The position numbers and the translations under genes are program-made. Below the pieces are notes generated by a model, which saw nothing but the letters and a program-made list of their open reading frames with translations, was not told the DNA's origin and did no database searches. Shown one piece after another: positions 18,106-27,326 of a DNA stretch of 64,000 nucleotides. How positions within the stretch are numbered: position 1 is the first letter of the stretch; each line of letters starts with the position of its first letter. Origin of the DNA: Lentzea xinjiangensis (GTDB taxonomy: Bacteria; Actinomycetota; Actinomycetes; Mycobacteriales; Pseudonocardiaceae); contig NZ_FOFR01000013.1 in assembly GCF_900110955.1 (NCBI RefSeq), forward strand, positions 1 to 64,000, written 5' to 3'.

Positions 18106-20157
18106 TTAGAGGTCGATGGCCGACTGGTCGACCCGTGCGGCGGACTCGACGAGCCAGTTGCGCCGCGGCTCGACCTTCTCGCCCATCAGCAGTTCGAGTG
18201 CTTCCTCGGCTGCTTCGGCGTCGTCCATCGTGATGCGGCGGACCGAGCGGGTGGCCGGGTTCATCGTGGTCTCCCACAGCTCGTCGGCGTCCATCTCGCC
18301 GAGGCCCTTGAAACGCGGCACCGGCGTGACGACCTGCTTGCCGGCCTTCTCCAGCTGCGCGACCTTCTGCTCCATCTGCCGCTGGGTGAAGGTGAAGTGC
18401 GTTTCCGGGTTGCGCCCGCGCGTCATGACTTTGTGCAGCGGGGGCATGGCCGCGTAGAGGCGGCCGTCCTCGATGACCGGGCGCATGTACTTGGCGAACA
18501 GCGTGATCAGCAGCGTCCGGATGTGGCTGCCGTCGACGTCCGCGTCGGCCATCAGGATGACGCGGCCATAGCGCATCTGGGAGATGTCGAACGTGCGGCC
18601 GGTTCCGGCGCCGAGGACCTGGACGATGGAGGCGATCTCGGCGTTGCGAAGCGTGTCGGCCAGGGAGGCCTTCTGGACGTTGAGGATCTTGCCGCGCAAC
18701 GGGAGCAGCGCCTGGTACTCGGAGACGCGTGCCATTCTGGCCGACCCGAGGGCGCTGTCGCCTTCCACGAGGAAGAGTTCGCTGCGCGACACGCCCGTGG
18801 TCCGGCAGTCGACGAGCTTGGCGGGCATCGCCGCGCCCTCCAGCGCCGTCTTGCGCCGCGCCGCGTCCTTCTGCTGCTTCTGGGTGAGCCGGACGCGGGA
18901 GGCGTCGACGACCTTCTGCAGGACGGTCTTGGCCTCGACCTTGGTCTTGCGGTCCTCGGTCCAGGCGCGGACCTGCCGGTCGACGATGCCCTGCAGGACC
19001 TTGGTGATGCCGGCGGTGGAGAGCTCGTCCTTGGTCTGCGAGGTGAACTGCGGTTCGGGGATGCGGACGTGGACGACGGCGGTCATGCCCTCCAGCACGT
19101 CGTCGAGGGTCGGCATCTCCTCCTTGGGCTTCAGCAGGCCGCGGGTCTTGGAGATGGCGTCCTGCACGGCCTTGAGGACGGCGCGGTCGAAGCCGCGGCG
19201 GTGGGTGCCGCCGTGCACGTTGCGGATGGTGTTGGTGAAGCACTCGACGGTGCGCTCGTAGCCGGTGCCCCAGCGCAGGGCCACCTCGACTTCGGCCTGG
19301 CGCTCCACTTTGGACCGCATCACGCCGTTCTCGTCGGCGGCGTTCTCGAAGTAGGTGCCGGAGCCTGTGATCACCAGGGTGCCCGAGACGGCCCGGTCGC
19401 CGGAGGGGGCGAGGAACTCGACCATGTCCGTCAGGCCGTTCGGGTAGTGGAAGACCTCTTCGGCGATCGTGTCTTCCAGCGCCGAGCGGAGGACGTAGGT
19501 GACGCCCGGCACGAGGAAGGCCGTGTTGCGCAGCTTCGTGCGGACCACCTCGACGTCGAGGGTGGCGCCGTTCTCGAAGTAGCGGGCGTCGTGCCAGTAG
19601 CGGATGGAGGTGCCGGTCGACTCGGAGCGCTTCATCTTGCCGACGACGTTCAGCCCGCTCTGGCGGGTGAACTTCGCCTTGGGGCCGGGGCCGTCGAAGA
19701 CGCCGGGAACGCCGTGGGCGAACGACATCTCGTGCACCTTGCCGCCACGTCGGACCGTGACGTCGAAGCGGTGCGAGAGGGCGTTCACGGCGGAGGCGCC
19801 GACGCCGTGCAGGCCGCCGGAGGTCTTGTAGCCGGAGCCGCCGAACTTGCCGCCGGCGTGCAGCTTCGTCAGGACCAGTTCCACACCGGACAGACCGGAC
19901 TTGGCGTGGACGTCGGTGGGGATGCCGCGGCCGTCGTCGTCGACCTGGACGCTGCCGTCCGCGTGCAGCGTGACCACGATCTTCGTGGCGTGGCCGGCCA
20001 CGCCCTCGTCGGTCGAGTTGTCGACGATCTCGCTGAAGAGGTGGTTGATGCCCCGGCTGTCGGTGGACCCGATGTACATGCCGGGCCGCTTGCGGACGGC
20101 CTCCAGACCCTCGAGGTGCGTCAGGTCGTCGGCCCCGTACAGGGTCTCTGCGGTCAC
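18106..20157 (-). CDS. parE: Type IIA topoisomerase subunit B (ParE-like)
   Basis: This 683-residue ATPase subunit has a GHKL ATP-binding domain (EAVRKRPGMYIGS, EIVDNSTDEG, DDDGRGIPTD, GGLHGVGASAVNALS), a transducer domain, and a TOPRIM domain with FLVEGDSALG and LMADADVDGSHI that hold the catalytic Glu and Asp-x-Asp. The C-terminal PRFKGLGEMDADELWETTMNP is conserved. It starts at a GTG with a GGAG site. It forms an operon with parC and provides ATP-driven strand passage. Confidence 0.92.
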   Translation of the reverse strand: MTAETLYGADDLTHLEGLEAVRKRPGMYIGSTDSRGINHLFSEIVDNSTDEGVAGHATKIVVTLHADGSVQVDDDGRGIPTDVHAKSGLSGVELVLTKLHAGGKFGGSGYKTSGGLHGVGASAVNALSHRFDVTVRRGGKVHEMSFAHGVPGVFDGPGPKAKFTRQSGLNVVGKMKRSESTGTSIRYWHDARYFENGATLDVEVVRTKLRNTAFLVPGVTYVLRSALEDTIAEEVFHYPNGLTDMVEFLAPSGDRAVSGTLVITGSGTYFENAADENGVMRSKVERQAEVEVALRWGTGYERTVECFTNTIRNVHGGTHRRGFDRAVLKAVQDAISKTRGLLKPKEEMPTLDDVLEGMTAVVHVRIPEPQFTSQTKDELSTAGITKVLQGIVDRQVRAWTEDRKTKVEAKTVLQKVVDASRVRLTQKQQKDAARRKTALEGAAMPAKLVDCRTTGVSRSELFLVEGDSALGSARMARVSEYQALLPLRGKILNVQKASLADTLRNAEIASIVQVLGAGTGRTFDISQMRYGRVILMADADVDGSHIRTLLITLFAKYMRPVIEDGRLYAAMPPLHKVMTRGRNPETHFTFTQRQMEQKVAQLEKAGKQVVTPVPRFKGLGEMDADELWETTMNPATRSVRRITMDDAEAAEEALELLMGEKVEPRRNWLVESAARVDQSAIDL

Positions 20158-20798
20158 GGGTACTGCTCCCTGGATCGTGTGCGGACTGCCAGCAGGGTAT
20201 CCGCACCGTCTGACAATTCTTAGCAGGACGCCCGTCTTGGAGGTGGGAACCGGCCTGGGTGGTGCGTCACCAGACCTGGGGTCGCGGGGCCCCGTGGCGG
20301 AATACCCGCATTTCAGGGCCGTGCCGACCGGCCGGGGCGTCGGGTGGCGGCGGTGCGATCCGGGGTCGGGGGCAGCGCGGAATCGGTGCTCTGGGGACGC
20401 GCGGAATCACCGCACGTCACGGCCTCGGCGGGCGCCGCCGGGTGGGTGGAGCGTGACGGTCGGCCACTGTGAGCGACCGGCGGGGGTGACCGCATGTGTG
20501 CGCGAATGTTCGGATCCGAACGGCCGTCTGCGCCGGGGAGCCGTCGCCGGACGCGCCTGCGGCGGGCCTCCGGCCGCGTCCGGACCGCGATCCCGAGCCG
20601 GGGACCGACCGCTCCGGAGGCACCGCCTGTCTGTCCGATGTGGACGATCGACGGACAGGGCGGGGGCCGAGGAACCGGCGGGCGCGAGGTTGCGCGCGAG
20701 ACCGTTCCGAGACCTTCCCGAAACGGTCCCGTGAACCGCGATGAACGCCGGCACGTATGCCCCGGTGTCGGAAACGGACCGAGGGACGGAGTGATCGC
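20158..20798. other. 641-bp divergent intergenic region between parE and the aminotransferase
   Basis: No gene is supported here; the translated frames are Arg/Pro-rich and lack ribosome sites. The region must hold the promoters of both flanking genes. Two modest inverted repeats are visible: CTGTCCG/CGGACAG (20631-20637, 20652-20658) and GACCGTT/AACGGTC (20700-20706, 20722-20728). The second lies about 70 bp before the aminotransferase start. Confidence 0.5.
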
Positions 20799-21965
20799 GT
20801 GCGCCATGGTGTCGACTCGGGTCTTTTCCAGCAGACCGCGCACAGCCCGTCTTATTTCGAGCTGTCGAGGACCGGCGCCGGCGAGCTCGTCGACTTCTGC
20901 ATCCCCTGCAACCCGTACTTCCCGACGCCGCAGATGTTCGAGGAGCTGGCGAAGAACCTCGAGTCCGTGCTGAAGTTCTACCCGAGCGACTCGGCCAAGA
21001 TCGCGCAGCAGCTCAGCACCGTCCTGGGGCTCAACCCGGCCACGATCGCCATGTCGAACGGGTCGACCGAGCTCATCACGTGGATGGACCACATGTGGGT
21101 CCGCGACAGCATCGCGATCCCGATCCCCACCTTCGGCCGCTGGACCGACCAGCCGATGGAGAACGACAAGCGCGTCGACATGTTCCCGCTGCAGGAGAGC
21201 AACAACTTCGAGCTGGACGTCGACGAGTACATCAAGTTCATCCGCGCGCGGGGGTCGCGCACGGCGGTGGTCTGCAACCCGAACAACCCCGACGGCGGCT
21301 ACCTGCCGCGCCGGGAGATCGTCCGGTTCATGGACGAGCTCGCCGACCTGGACCTGGTCGTGATCGACGAGTCGTTCATCGACTTCGTCGAGGTCGAGCG
21401 CGCGCCGTCGGTCGCGGCCGAGGCGTCGATCCGGCCCAACGTGGTCGTGCTGAAGAGCCTCGGCAAGAACTTCGGGCTGCACGGCATCCGGTTCGGCTAC
21501 CTCGTCGCGAACCCCGGTCTGGCCGGCAAGATGCGGCGGACGCTGCCGAAGTGGAACCTCAACTCCCTCGCCGAGACCGTCGTGTTCATGCTCGCCGAGC
21601 ACGAGGCGGAGTACGCGGAGAGCCTGCGGCTGCTGAGCCGCGACCGCTACCGGATGGGCGTGGAGCTCTCCCGCATCCCCGATCTGACCGTGTACTCGTC
21701 GCAGGCCAACTTCCTGCTGGTCAAGCTCGGCGGCGGCGTGGACGGCCGCGAGCTGCGCGACCACCTGCTGTCGCGGCACCAGGTCTTCATCCGCGAGTGC
21801 GGCAACAAGCTCGGCATGAGCAGCCGGTTCGCGCGCCTGGTGGTGCGGCCGGAGCACGACGTCGACCGGCTCGTCGAAGGAATCCGCGACTTCACCCAAG
21901 CGAGGTGGACCTCGGAGCACGCGAGCCACTCCGGCGAACCCTCGCTCCTCATGCACAGCGCCTGA
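20799..21965 (+). CDS. PLP-dependent aminotransferase, class I/II (histidinol-phosphate aminotransferase-like)
   Basis: The 388-residue product belongs to fold-type I PLP enzymes. Visible motifs are the N-terminal LVDFCIPCNPYFPTP, AMSNGSTELI, the NPNNPDGGYLP cofactor loop, the aspartate in LVVIDESFIDF, and the Schiff-base lysine in LKSLGKNFGLHGIRFGYL. The family includes HisC and threonine-phosphate decarboxylase; which reaction this enzyme runs is not clear. The start GTG has GGACGGAG at 8-nt spacing. It precedes the DUF4331 gene by 46 bp, so it may be the first gene of that operon. Confidence 0.8.
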   Translation: MRHGVDSGLFQQTAHSPSYFELSRTGAGELVDFCIPCNPYFPTPQMFEELAKNLESVLKFYPSDSAKIAQQLSTVLGLNPATIAMSNGSTELITWMDHMWVRDSIAIPIPTFGRWTDQPMENDKRVDMFPLQESNNFELDVDEYIKFIRARGSRTAVVCNPNNPDGGYLPRREIVRFMDELADLDLVVIDESFIDFVEVERAPSVAAEASIRPNVVVLKSLGKNFGLHGIRFGYLVANPGLAGKMRRTLPKWNLNSLAETVVFMLAEHEAEYAESLRLLSRDRYRMGVELSRIPDLTVYSSQANFLLVKLGGGVDGRELRDHLLSRHQVFIRECGNKLGMSSRFARLVVRPEHDVDRLVEGIRDFTQARWTSEHASHSGEPSLLMHSA

Positions 21966-22011
21966 CCGTTCCCAGAGCATTCGAGAGCTCCCCGTCGAGA
22001 GGTCCCAGACG

Positions 22012-23610
22012 ATGTCATCACCGCACGTCCTCAGCGGTCGGCGCGGCCAGGTGGCTGCGGCCGCGCTGGTCGGCGCGACACTGCTCAACGCGGCCATGTT
22101 CGGCGGCACCGGCGCGACCGCGTCCTCCCACCGCGAGGCTCCGCTCGTCGCGAGCAACCCGGCCGTGGACAACACCGACCTGTACGCGTTCGTCAGTCCT
22201 GACCACAAGGACACCGTGACGCTGGTCGGCAACTGGTTCCCGTTCCAGGAACCCAACGGCGGCCCGAACTTCTACCCGTGGGCCGAGGACGCGCAGTACG
22301 ACTTCAACATCGACAACGACGGCGACGCGAAGGCCGACGTCATCCTCCGCTGGCAGTTCCGCAACGACGACCGGCGCAAGAACAACACTTTCCTGTACGC
22401 CAACGGCGTCGTGGACTCGCTCGACGACGAGAACCTGCTGTTCCGCCAGCGCTACGACATCGAGGCGATCTACGAGAACGGCCAGAAGGTCAAGCTCATC
22501 AGCAACGCCCCGGTCGCGCCGTCGCCGAACGGCGCGGCGGCGATGCCGGACTTCAAGAAGCTGCGCGACCAGGCGGTGCTGGCGCTGCCCGGCGGCGGCA
22601 AGGTCTACGTCGGACCGGCGGAGGACTCGTTCTTCCTCGACCTGCGGGTGTTCGACCTGCTCTACGGCGGCAACCTGAGCGAGGTCGGCCAGGACACGCT
22701 GCGCGGCTACAACGTCAACTCGATCGCGATCCAGCTGCCCAAGCAGGCGCTGGCGCTGAAGAACGACGCGCACCGCAACCCGAACATCGGTGTCTGGAGC
22801 ACGACGCAGCGCCGCACGCTCAAGCTCTCGCCGGGCAAGGCGGAGCCGCAGGGCGACTTCGTGCAGGTCTCGCGCCTGGGCAACCCGCTGGTGAACGAGG
22901 TCGTGGCCCCGGCGGGCCTCAAGGACGCGTTCAACGGCCTGCGCCCGGACCAGGACGCGGGCGTGAAGGAGCTCGTCGACCGGGTCGTGAACCCGGAGCT
23001 GCCGAAGCTGATCGAGGGCATCTACAAGATCCCGGCGCCGCAGGGCCAGCGCGACGACCTGGCGGAGATCTTCCTGACCGGCATCACGAAGAAGCTCGGC
23101 GGGCAGATCAACGCCGACCTGAACTCGCAGATCAACAACGCCGACGCCGACAAGAACCGGTTCCGGCCGTCGGAGATGCTGCGGCTGAACATGATGATCG
23201 ACCCGAACCCCAACCCGAACCGGCTCGGCCTGCTCGGCGGTGACCAGCAGGGCTTCCCCAACGGCCGGCGCCTCACCGACGACGTGGTCGACATCGGCAT
23301 CCAGGCGTTCGAGGGCGCGGCGGCGACCGGCAAGCTCGTCGAGGCGCTCGCCGCCGGTGACAAGGTCGACGCGAACGACCAGCCGTTCGAGGCGAACTTC
23401 CCGTACCTGGCCCTGCCGCGCAACGGCACGGCGGTCAACGCGTCCGGCACCGAGGCGAACATCGCGGTCAACCCGGTCGGCAGGATCGCCAGCCTGGACC
23501 CGATGGCGATGACCACCGCGGTGGGCTCGGCGTTCGTGTTCGGCGCGGGCTTCTGGCTGTGGCGCAAGCGCCAGCAGCAGATCCGCAGGTACGGGTCGCA
23601 CTCGAAGTGA
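22012..23610 (+). CDS. DUF4331 secreted, membrane-anchored protein
   Basis: This 532-residue protein has a signal peptide (about 1-38) and then the DUF4331 start SSHREAPLVASNPAVDNTDLYAFVSPD. The body is large and strand-rich (GNWFPFQEPNGGPNFY, DDAEYDFNID-like Asp-rich stretch, LRWQFRN). It ends with a transmembrane helix (AVGSAFVFGAGFWLW) and a basic tail KRQQQIRRYGSHSK, so it is probably exported and tethered. Asp/Asn-rich segments could bind metal, but this is not shown. The function of DUF4331 is unknown. Its last 4 bases are shared with the TPR gene. Confidence 0.85.
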   Translation: MSSPHVLSGRRGQVAAAALVGATLLNAAMFGGTGATASSHREAPLVASNPAVDNTDLYAFVSPDHKDTVTLVGNWFPFQEPNGGPNFYPWAEDAQYDFNIDNDGDAKADVILRWQFRNDDRRKNNTFLYANGVVDSLDDENLLFRQRYDIEAIYENGQKVKLISNAPVAPSPNGAAAMPDFKKLRDQAVLALPGGGKVYVGPAEDSFFLDLRVFDLLYGGNLSEVGQDTLRGYNVNSIAIQLPKQALALKNDAHRNPNIGVWSTTQRRTLKLSPGKAEPQGDFVQVSRLGNPLVNEVVAPAGLKDAFNGLRPDQDAGVKELVDRVVNPELPKLIEGIYKIPAPQGQRDDLAEIFLTGITKKLGGQINADLNSQINNADADKNRFRPSEMLRLNMMIDPNPNPNRLGLLGGDQQGFPNGRRLTDDVVDIGIQAFEGAAATGKLVEALAAGDKVDANDQPFEANFPYLALPRNGTAVNASGTEANIAVNPVGRIASLDPMAMTTAVGSAFVFGAGFWLWRKRQQQIRRYGSHSK

Positions 23611-24899
23611 GGTACCAGCAGCGGCAGGCCGTCGCGGTGGGTCTCCTGGTCACCGCGGTGCTTGTCCACTCAGCCGCCCCCGGTCCTGCCGGCAGCAGGG
23701 CCGGGGGCGAGCCCCCCGTTCCGGCTGTGGCGCAGCAGAACCGGATGCACCGCGTGGTGCACCAGCTCCAGCAGCGGTTGCACGCCGTGCCGCAGGACCA
23801 GGACTCCTGGGCGCAGCTCGGCGCGTCCTATGTGGAGCTGGCGCGCGTCACCGCCGACCCCTCCTACTACGCGAAGGCCGAGGGCGCGTTGAAGAACGCG
23901 GGCGACACGGGTCTCGCCGCGATCGGCATGGGCACGCTGGCCAACGCCCGCCACGACTTCCACGCCGCCCGCGACTGGGCGCGCAAGGCGATCACCGCGC
24001 TGCCGCGGTCGGCGGAGGCGCACGGCGTGCTCGCGGACGCGCTGACGCAGCTCGGCGACGACGCGGGCGCCCAGGACGCGGTGCAGCGGATGCTGGACCT
24101 GGAGCCCGGCACGGCGTCGTTCGCCCGCGCCTCCTTCCACTTCGAGCTCCACGGCGACGTCGACGGCGCCCGCGACGCCATGCACCGCGCGCTGGCCGCG
24201 GCCGCGACGCCCGAGGAGATCGCGTTCTGCCGTTACCGGCTGGGCGAACTCGCGTTCGACCACAACCGGCTCGACGACGCCGCGCAGCACTACCGGCAGG
24301 GACTGGCGGCGAGAGGAGACGACATGGCTCTCACTCAGGGCATGGCCAAGGTGGCGGCGGCACGGGGTGACGTCCCGGCGGCGCTCGACACCTACCGCGC
24401 GCTGGTGGCCCGCGCTCCCCTGCCCCAGTACCTCCAGGAGTACGCGGAGCTGCTGGAGGCGGGTGGCCGGCACGACGAGGCGGCCAGGCAGTACGAGGTC
24501 CTCACCGAGCAGCAGCGGCTGATGGAGGCGCAGGGTGCCTCCGACGACCTGGCCGCGGCCCTGCACGCCGCCGACCGCGGTGACGGCGTGCAGGCGTTGC
24601 GCCGCGCGGAAGCCGAGTGGAGCCGCCGGCAGAGCGTCTTCGTGGCCGACGCGATGGCCTGGGCGCTGCACGTGACCGGCCGTGACGCCGAGGCACTGGC
24701 CTTTTCCGACCGCGCGGTGTCGTTGGGCTGGCAGAACGCCACGTTCTCCTACCACCGCGGCATGATCCTGGCCGCGCTCGGCCGGGTCGCCGAGGCGCAG
24801 GAGGCGCTGGTGCGGGCGCTGCGGCTGAACGCGAACTTCTCCCCGTTGCAGGCGCTGAAGGCGGGCCGCAAGCTCGCCGAGCTGCGCGGCGGCCGGTGA
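23607..24899 (+). CDS. Exported tetratricopeptide-repeat protein
   Basis: The GTG at 23607 overlaps the DUF4331 stop (GTGA) and starts a 430-residue protein. An N-terminal hydrophobic segment (AVAVGLLVTAVLVHSAA) is a signal peptide or anchor. The rest is helical with several TPR units, for example SWAQLGASYVELARVTADPS, AIGMGTLANARHDFHAARDW, YRLGELAFDHNRLDDAAQHY and FSYHRGMILAALGRVAEAQE. It probably acts as a protein-interaction scaffold outside the membrane for its operon partners. No catalytic motif is seen. Confidence 0.85.
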   Translation: MRYQQRQAVAVGLLVTAVLVHSAAPGPAGSRAGGEPPVPAVAQQNRMHRVVHQLQQRLHAVPQDQDSWAQLGASYVELARVTADPSYYAKAEGALKNAGDTGLAAIGMGTLANARHDFHAARDWARKAITALPRSAEAHGVLADALTQLGDDAGAQDAVQRMLDLEPGTASFARASFHFELHGDVDGARDAMHRALAAAATPEEIAFCRYRLGELAFDHNRLDDAAQHYRQGLAARGDDMALTQGMAKVAAARGDVPAALDTYRALVARAPLPQYLQEYAELLEAGGRHDEAARQYEVLTEQQRLMEAQGASDDLAAALHAADRGDGVQALRRAEAEWSRRQSVFVADAMAWALHVTGRDAEALAFSDRAVSLGWQNATFSYHRGMILAALGRVAEAQEALVRALRLNANFSPLQALKAGRKLAELRGGR

Positions 24900-26299
24900 G
24901 CCTGCCGGGCCGGGTCGTGCGGCCCGTCCTGGTGACCGCCCTGCTGCTCGCGGGCGTGTTCTTCCTCAACGGCGAGGCGTCCGGCCATCCGCTCGGCAAC
25001 TTCAGCGTCAACCACCACCACGGGCTGCACCTGCACCCGGACCGCGTCGACCTGAGATCCGTGGTCGACGTGGCGGAGATCCCGACGCTGCAGGAGGACT
25101 TGCAGAACCGCGACGCGAGGCGGTGGTGCGGCGAGGTCGCCCGCACCGGCATCGCCGCGGTGGACGGGCGGCGGATCACCTGGACGCTCACCACCGCCAC
25201 CAAGGAGCACCCCGTCGGCCAGGCCGACCTGCTCACCACGAGGCTGGTCTGCGAGCTCACGGCGAAGGTGGACCTGAGCCGGCCCGCGCGGCTCGAGTTC
25301 CGCGACGAGTCGAACAGCGACAGGGTCGGCTGGCGCGAGATCACCGCGGCCGGCACCGGGATCAGGCTGACGGACTCGCAGGTGCCGACCGAGAGCGTCA
25401 GCGACGAGCTGCGCGCCTACCCGGAGGACCTGCTCGGCAACCCGGTGGACGTCCGCTCGGTCGCGTTCGGCGCCGAGCCGGGCGGCGGGTCGGAGCCGCG
25501 GCGGGCCACCGGCTCGGCGATCGGGTCGTTGAGCGTCACGGCGGCCGCGTTGAACGACGTCCTGGGCAGCGACGACCTCACGCCGTGGCTCGGGTTCCTG
25601 GCTTTGCTGCTGTCGTTGGCGCTCGGCGCCTCCCACGCGGCGTTGCCCGGTCACGGCAAGACGCTGATCGCCGCCTATCTCGCCGGCCGTCAGGGCACGC
25701 CGAAGGACGCGTTCATCGTCGGTGCGTCGGTCACGGTCACGCACACCGGCGGTGTGCTGGTCCTCGGTCTGGTCATCAGCGCCTCCAGCGCGCTGGCGGG
25801 CGAGCAGGTGCTGCGCTGGCTCGGGCTGGTCAGCGGCGTGCTGATCGCGGTGATCGGCGTGCTGCTGTTGCGCTCCGCCATGACCAGGGAACCCGCCCTC
25901 GCCGGCGTCGGGCACGGGCAAGGCCACGGGCAAGGCCACGGGCATGGGCACGGCCACGGGCATGGGCACGGGCACGGGCATGGGCATGGCTACAGCCGGG
26001 CGAGCCTGATCGGCATGGGCGCGGCCAACGGCCTGGTCCCGTCGCCGTCCGCGCTGGTCGTCCTGCTCGGCGCGATGGCGCTGGGCCGGACGTGGTTCGG
26101 CGTGCTGCTGGTCCTCGGGTACGGCTTCGGCATGGCCGCCACGCTCACCGCGGTCGGACTGCTGCTCGTGAAGGCGCGGGAACGCGTCGAAAGAATTCTC
26201 GACGGCCGGGCCAGCCGCGTCCTGTCTCATCACGCACCTGTCGGCACAGCCGCGATGGTGATCGTCGTCGGCGCCTGGCTCGCATTGCAGGCCGTTTAA
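24896..26299 (+). CDS. NicO/RcnA-type nickel/cobalt transporter with large extracytoplasmic domain
   Basis: The 467-residue product overlaps the TPR gene by GTGA. A signal/TM segment is followed by an exported domain starting HPLGNFSVNHHHGLHLHPDR (about 30-50), usual for this actinobacterial subgroup. The membrane part (about 225-467) has GASHAALPGHGKTLIAAYLA and SVTVTHTGGVLVLG, with the conserved His residues of NicO transporters, and a loop of repeated Gly-His (about 340-366). About six helices are predicted by eye. It likely moves Ni or Co, but direction (uptake or efflux) cannot be told. DUF4331 and the TPR protein may deliver or sense metal. Confidence 0.85.
   Translation: MSLPGRVVRPVLVTALLLAGVFFLNGEASGHPLGNFSVNHHHGLHLHPDRVDLRSVVDVAEIPTLQEDLQNRDARRWCGEVARTGIAAVDGRRITWTLTTATKEHPVGQADLLTTRLVCELTAKVDLSRPARLEFRDESNSDRVGWREITAAGTGIRLTDSQVPTESVSDELRAYPEDLLGNPVDVRSVAFGAEPGGGSEPRRATGSAIGSLSVTAAALNDVLGSDDLTPWLGFLALLLSLALGASHAALPGHGKTLIAAYLAGRQGTPKDAFIVGASVTVTHTGGVLVLGLVISASSALAGEQVLRWLGLVSGVLIAVIGVLLLRSAMTREPALAGVGHGQGHGQGHGHGHGHGHGHGHGHGHGYSRASLIGMGAANGLVPSPSALVVLLGAMALGRTWFGVLLVLGYGFGMAATLTAVGLLLVKARERVERILDGRASRVLSHHAPVGTAAMVIVVGAWLALQAV
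25911..25989 (+). repeat. GGGCAY/GGCCAC tandem repeat encoding the Gly-His loop
   Basis: About thirteen 6-bp units encode alternating Gly-His (with two Gly-Gln pairs) in the transporter loop. Such His-rich loops bind divalent metal in related transporters. The DNA is prone to unit gain and loss. Confidence 0.85.
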
Positions 26300-26313
26300 T
26301 CACATCAATGTGA

Positions 26314-26348
26314 GAAGGGCCCGGATTCTGCCTGAATCCGGGCCCTTC
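26314..26348. terminator. Bidirectional terminator after the NicO operon
   Basis: GAAGGGCCCGGATTC (26314-26328) and its exact complement (26334-26348) give a 15-bp stem with the 5-nt loop TGCCT, between the NicO gene and the convergent anti-sigma gene. Confidence 0.9.
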
Positions 26349-26362
26349 GTCCGTTTCCGGTC

Positions 26363-27121
26363 TCACATGTCCGCCACCACGAACGCCTTGCCCTCCGCGT
26401 TCTCGACCAGGATCGACTTCACCTGGTCCGGCGGAACGCTCACCATGCCCCGCACGGTGGCGCCCTCGACCCTGCCCTTCTCGGACGAGGTCCACGCGAA
26501 GGCCTCGGTCTTCGTGCCGTCGGCGCCGATCACGACCAGCTTGCACTTCTGCGCGGCCGGCAGGCCGCTGATCTTGGCCGTCACCAGGTACCTGTCCTGC
26601 GACGACGGTGCGATCTCCGCCACCAGGCTGATCCCGCCGGTCGCGCTCGCCTCGCCCGTGCGCGGTGCCGCGATCGACGATCCAGGGGCCTGGTCCTGCA
26701 TGAGCACCGCGGCACCTCCGAACGCGACCACCGCGGCCACCGCCGCGGCGGCGAGGTAGCCCGGCCAGCGCCGGGGCTTGGCGTGCTGCGGTTGCGGGAG
26801 CTCCTGCACCGGCAGCGGACTGGCTCTCGGGCGCTGGTCGGCCGCCCGCGGCTGCGGGATGACCGACTCCTGCCTGATCTGCCGCAGCACCCGCTGCAGC
26901 ACCAGGTCCGACGGCTTGGGGAGGTCGTCCTCGAGCTCGTGCAGGAACGCCTCACGGGGCACCTCGTCGAGCGCCGTGCGGATCCGGTGGAAGTCGGCGA
27001 CCTGCGCGCGGCAGGCCGGGCAACCCCTCAGGTGTTGTTCCACACCACGGCTCTCGTGCGCGTCCAGAACGCCGAGCGCGTAGCAGCCAAGGGTGACCGC
27101 GTCGTGCCCGCCAGCTGTCAT
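26363..27121 (-). CDS. RskA-like zinc-binding anti-sigma factor
   Basis: The product (252 residues from ATG 27121, which has GAGGAGGT upstream) has an N-terminal ZAS domain with YALGVLDAHESRGVEQHL and HLRGCPAC, a cytoplasmic linker, a single membrane helix (GYLAAAAVAAVVAFGGAAVL, about 135-155) and an exported C-terminal domain (ISLVAEIAPSS..., TKTEAFAWTS) of the RskA type. Such proteins hold an ECF sigma factor at the membrane until proteolysis. In most loci the sigma gene is adjacent. Here the upstream neighbour is a TetR gene, so this is an orphan. Confidence 0.85.
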   Translation of the reverse strand: MTAGGHDAVTLGCYALGVLDAHESRGVEQHLRGCPACRAQVADFHRIRTALDEVPREAFLHELEDDLPKPSDLVLQRVLRQIRQESVIPQPRAADQRPRASPLPVQELPQPQHAKPRRWPGYLAAAAVAAVVAFGGAAVLMQDQAPGSSIAAPRTGEASATGGISLVAEIAPSSQDRYLVTAKISGLPAAQKCKLVVIGADGTKTEAFAWTSSEKGRVEGATVRGMVSVPPDQVKSILVENAEGKAFVVADM

Positions 27122-27326
27122 ACGACCTCCTCGTCGTCCCGATTTGCCCCCGCGGCGAAACGGTGTCACAAGGAAAACGGGCAGAAAGGAGTGGTCGGTT
27201 CAGCTCGCGACCGAGTTCATTCCGATTGCGCATAACAATGGCATTACGTCACTGCGCGACCGCGGTTCGCGACCTGCCTGAGCAGTGCTTTTCACTCGAA
27301 CGGACGACTCAAGTCGTCGGCCCCGG

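Noticed and set aside
20494-20973. Plus-strand open frame of 159 codons before and into the aminotransferase gene
   Set aside because: It is Arg/Ser-rich without domain or ribosome site and runs out of frame into a well-supported gene.
27303-27318. GACGACT/AGTCGTC palindrome after the TetR gene as a terminator
   Set aside because: The loop would be only 2 nt, so no hairpin can form as drawn; no regulator context supports an operator.
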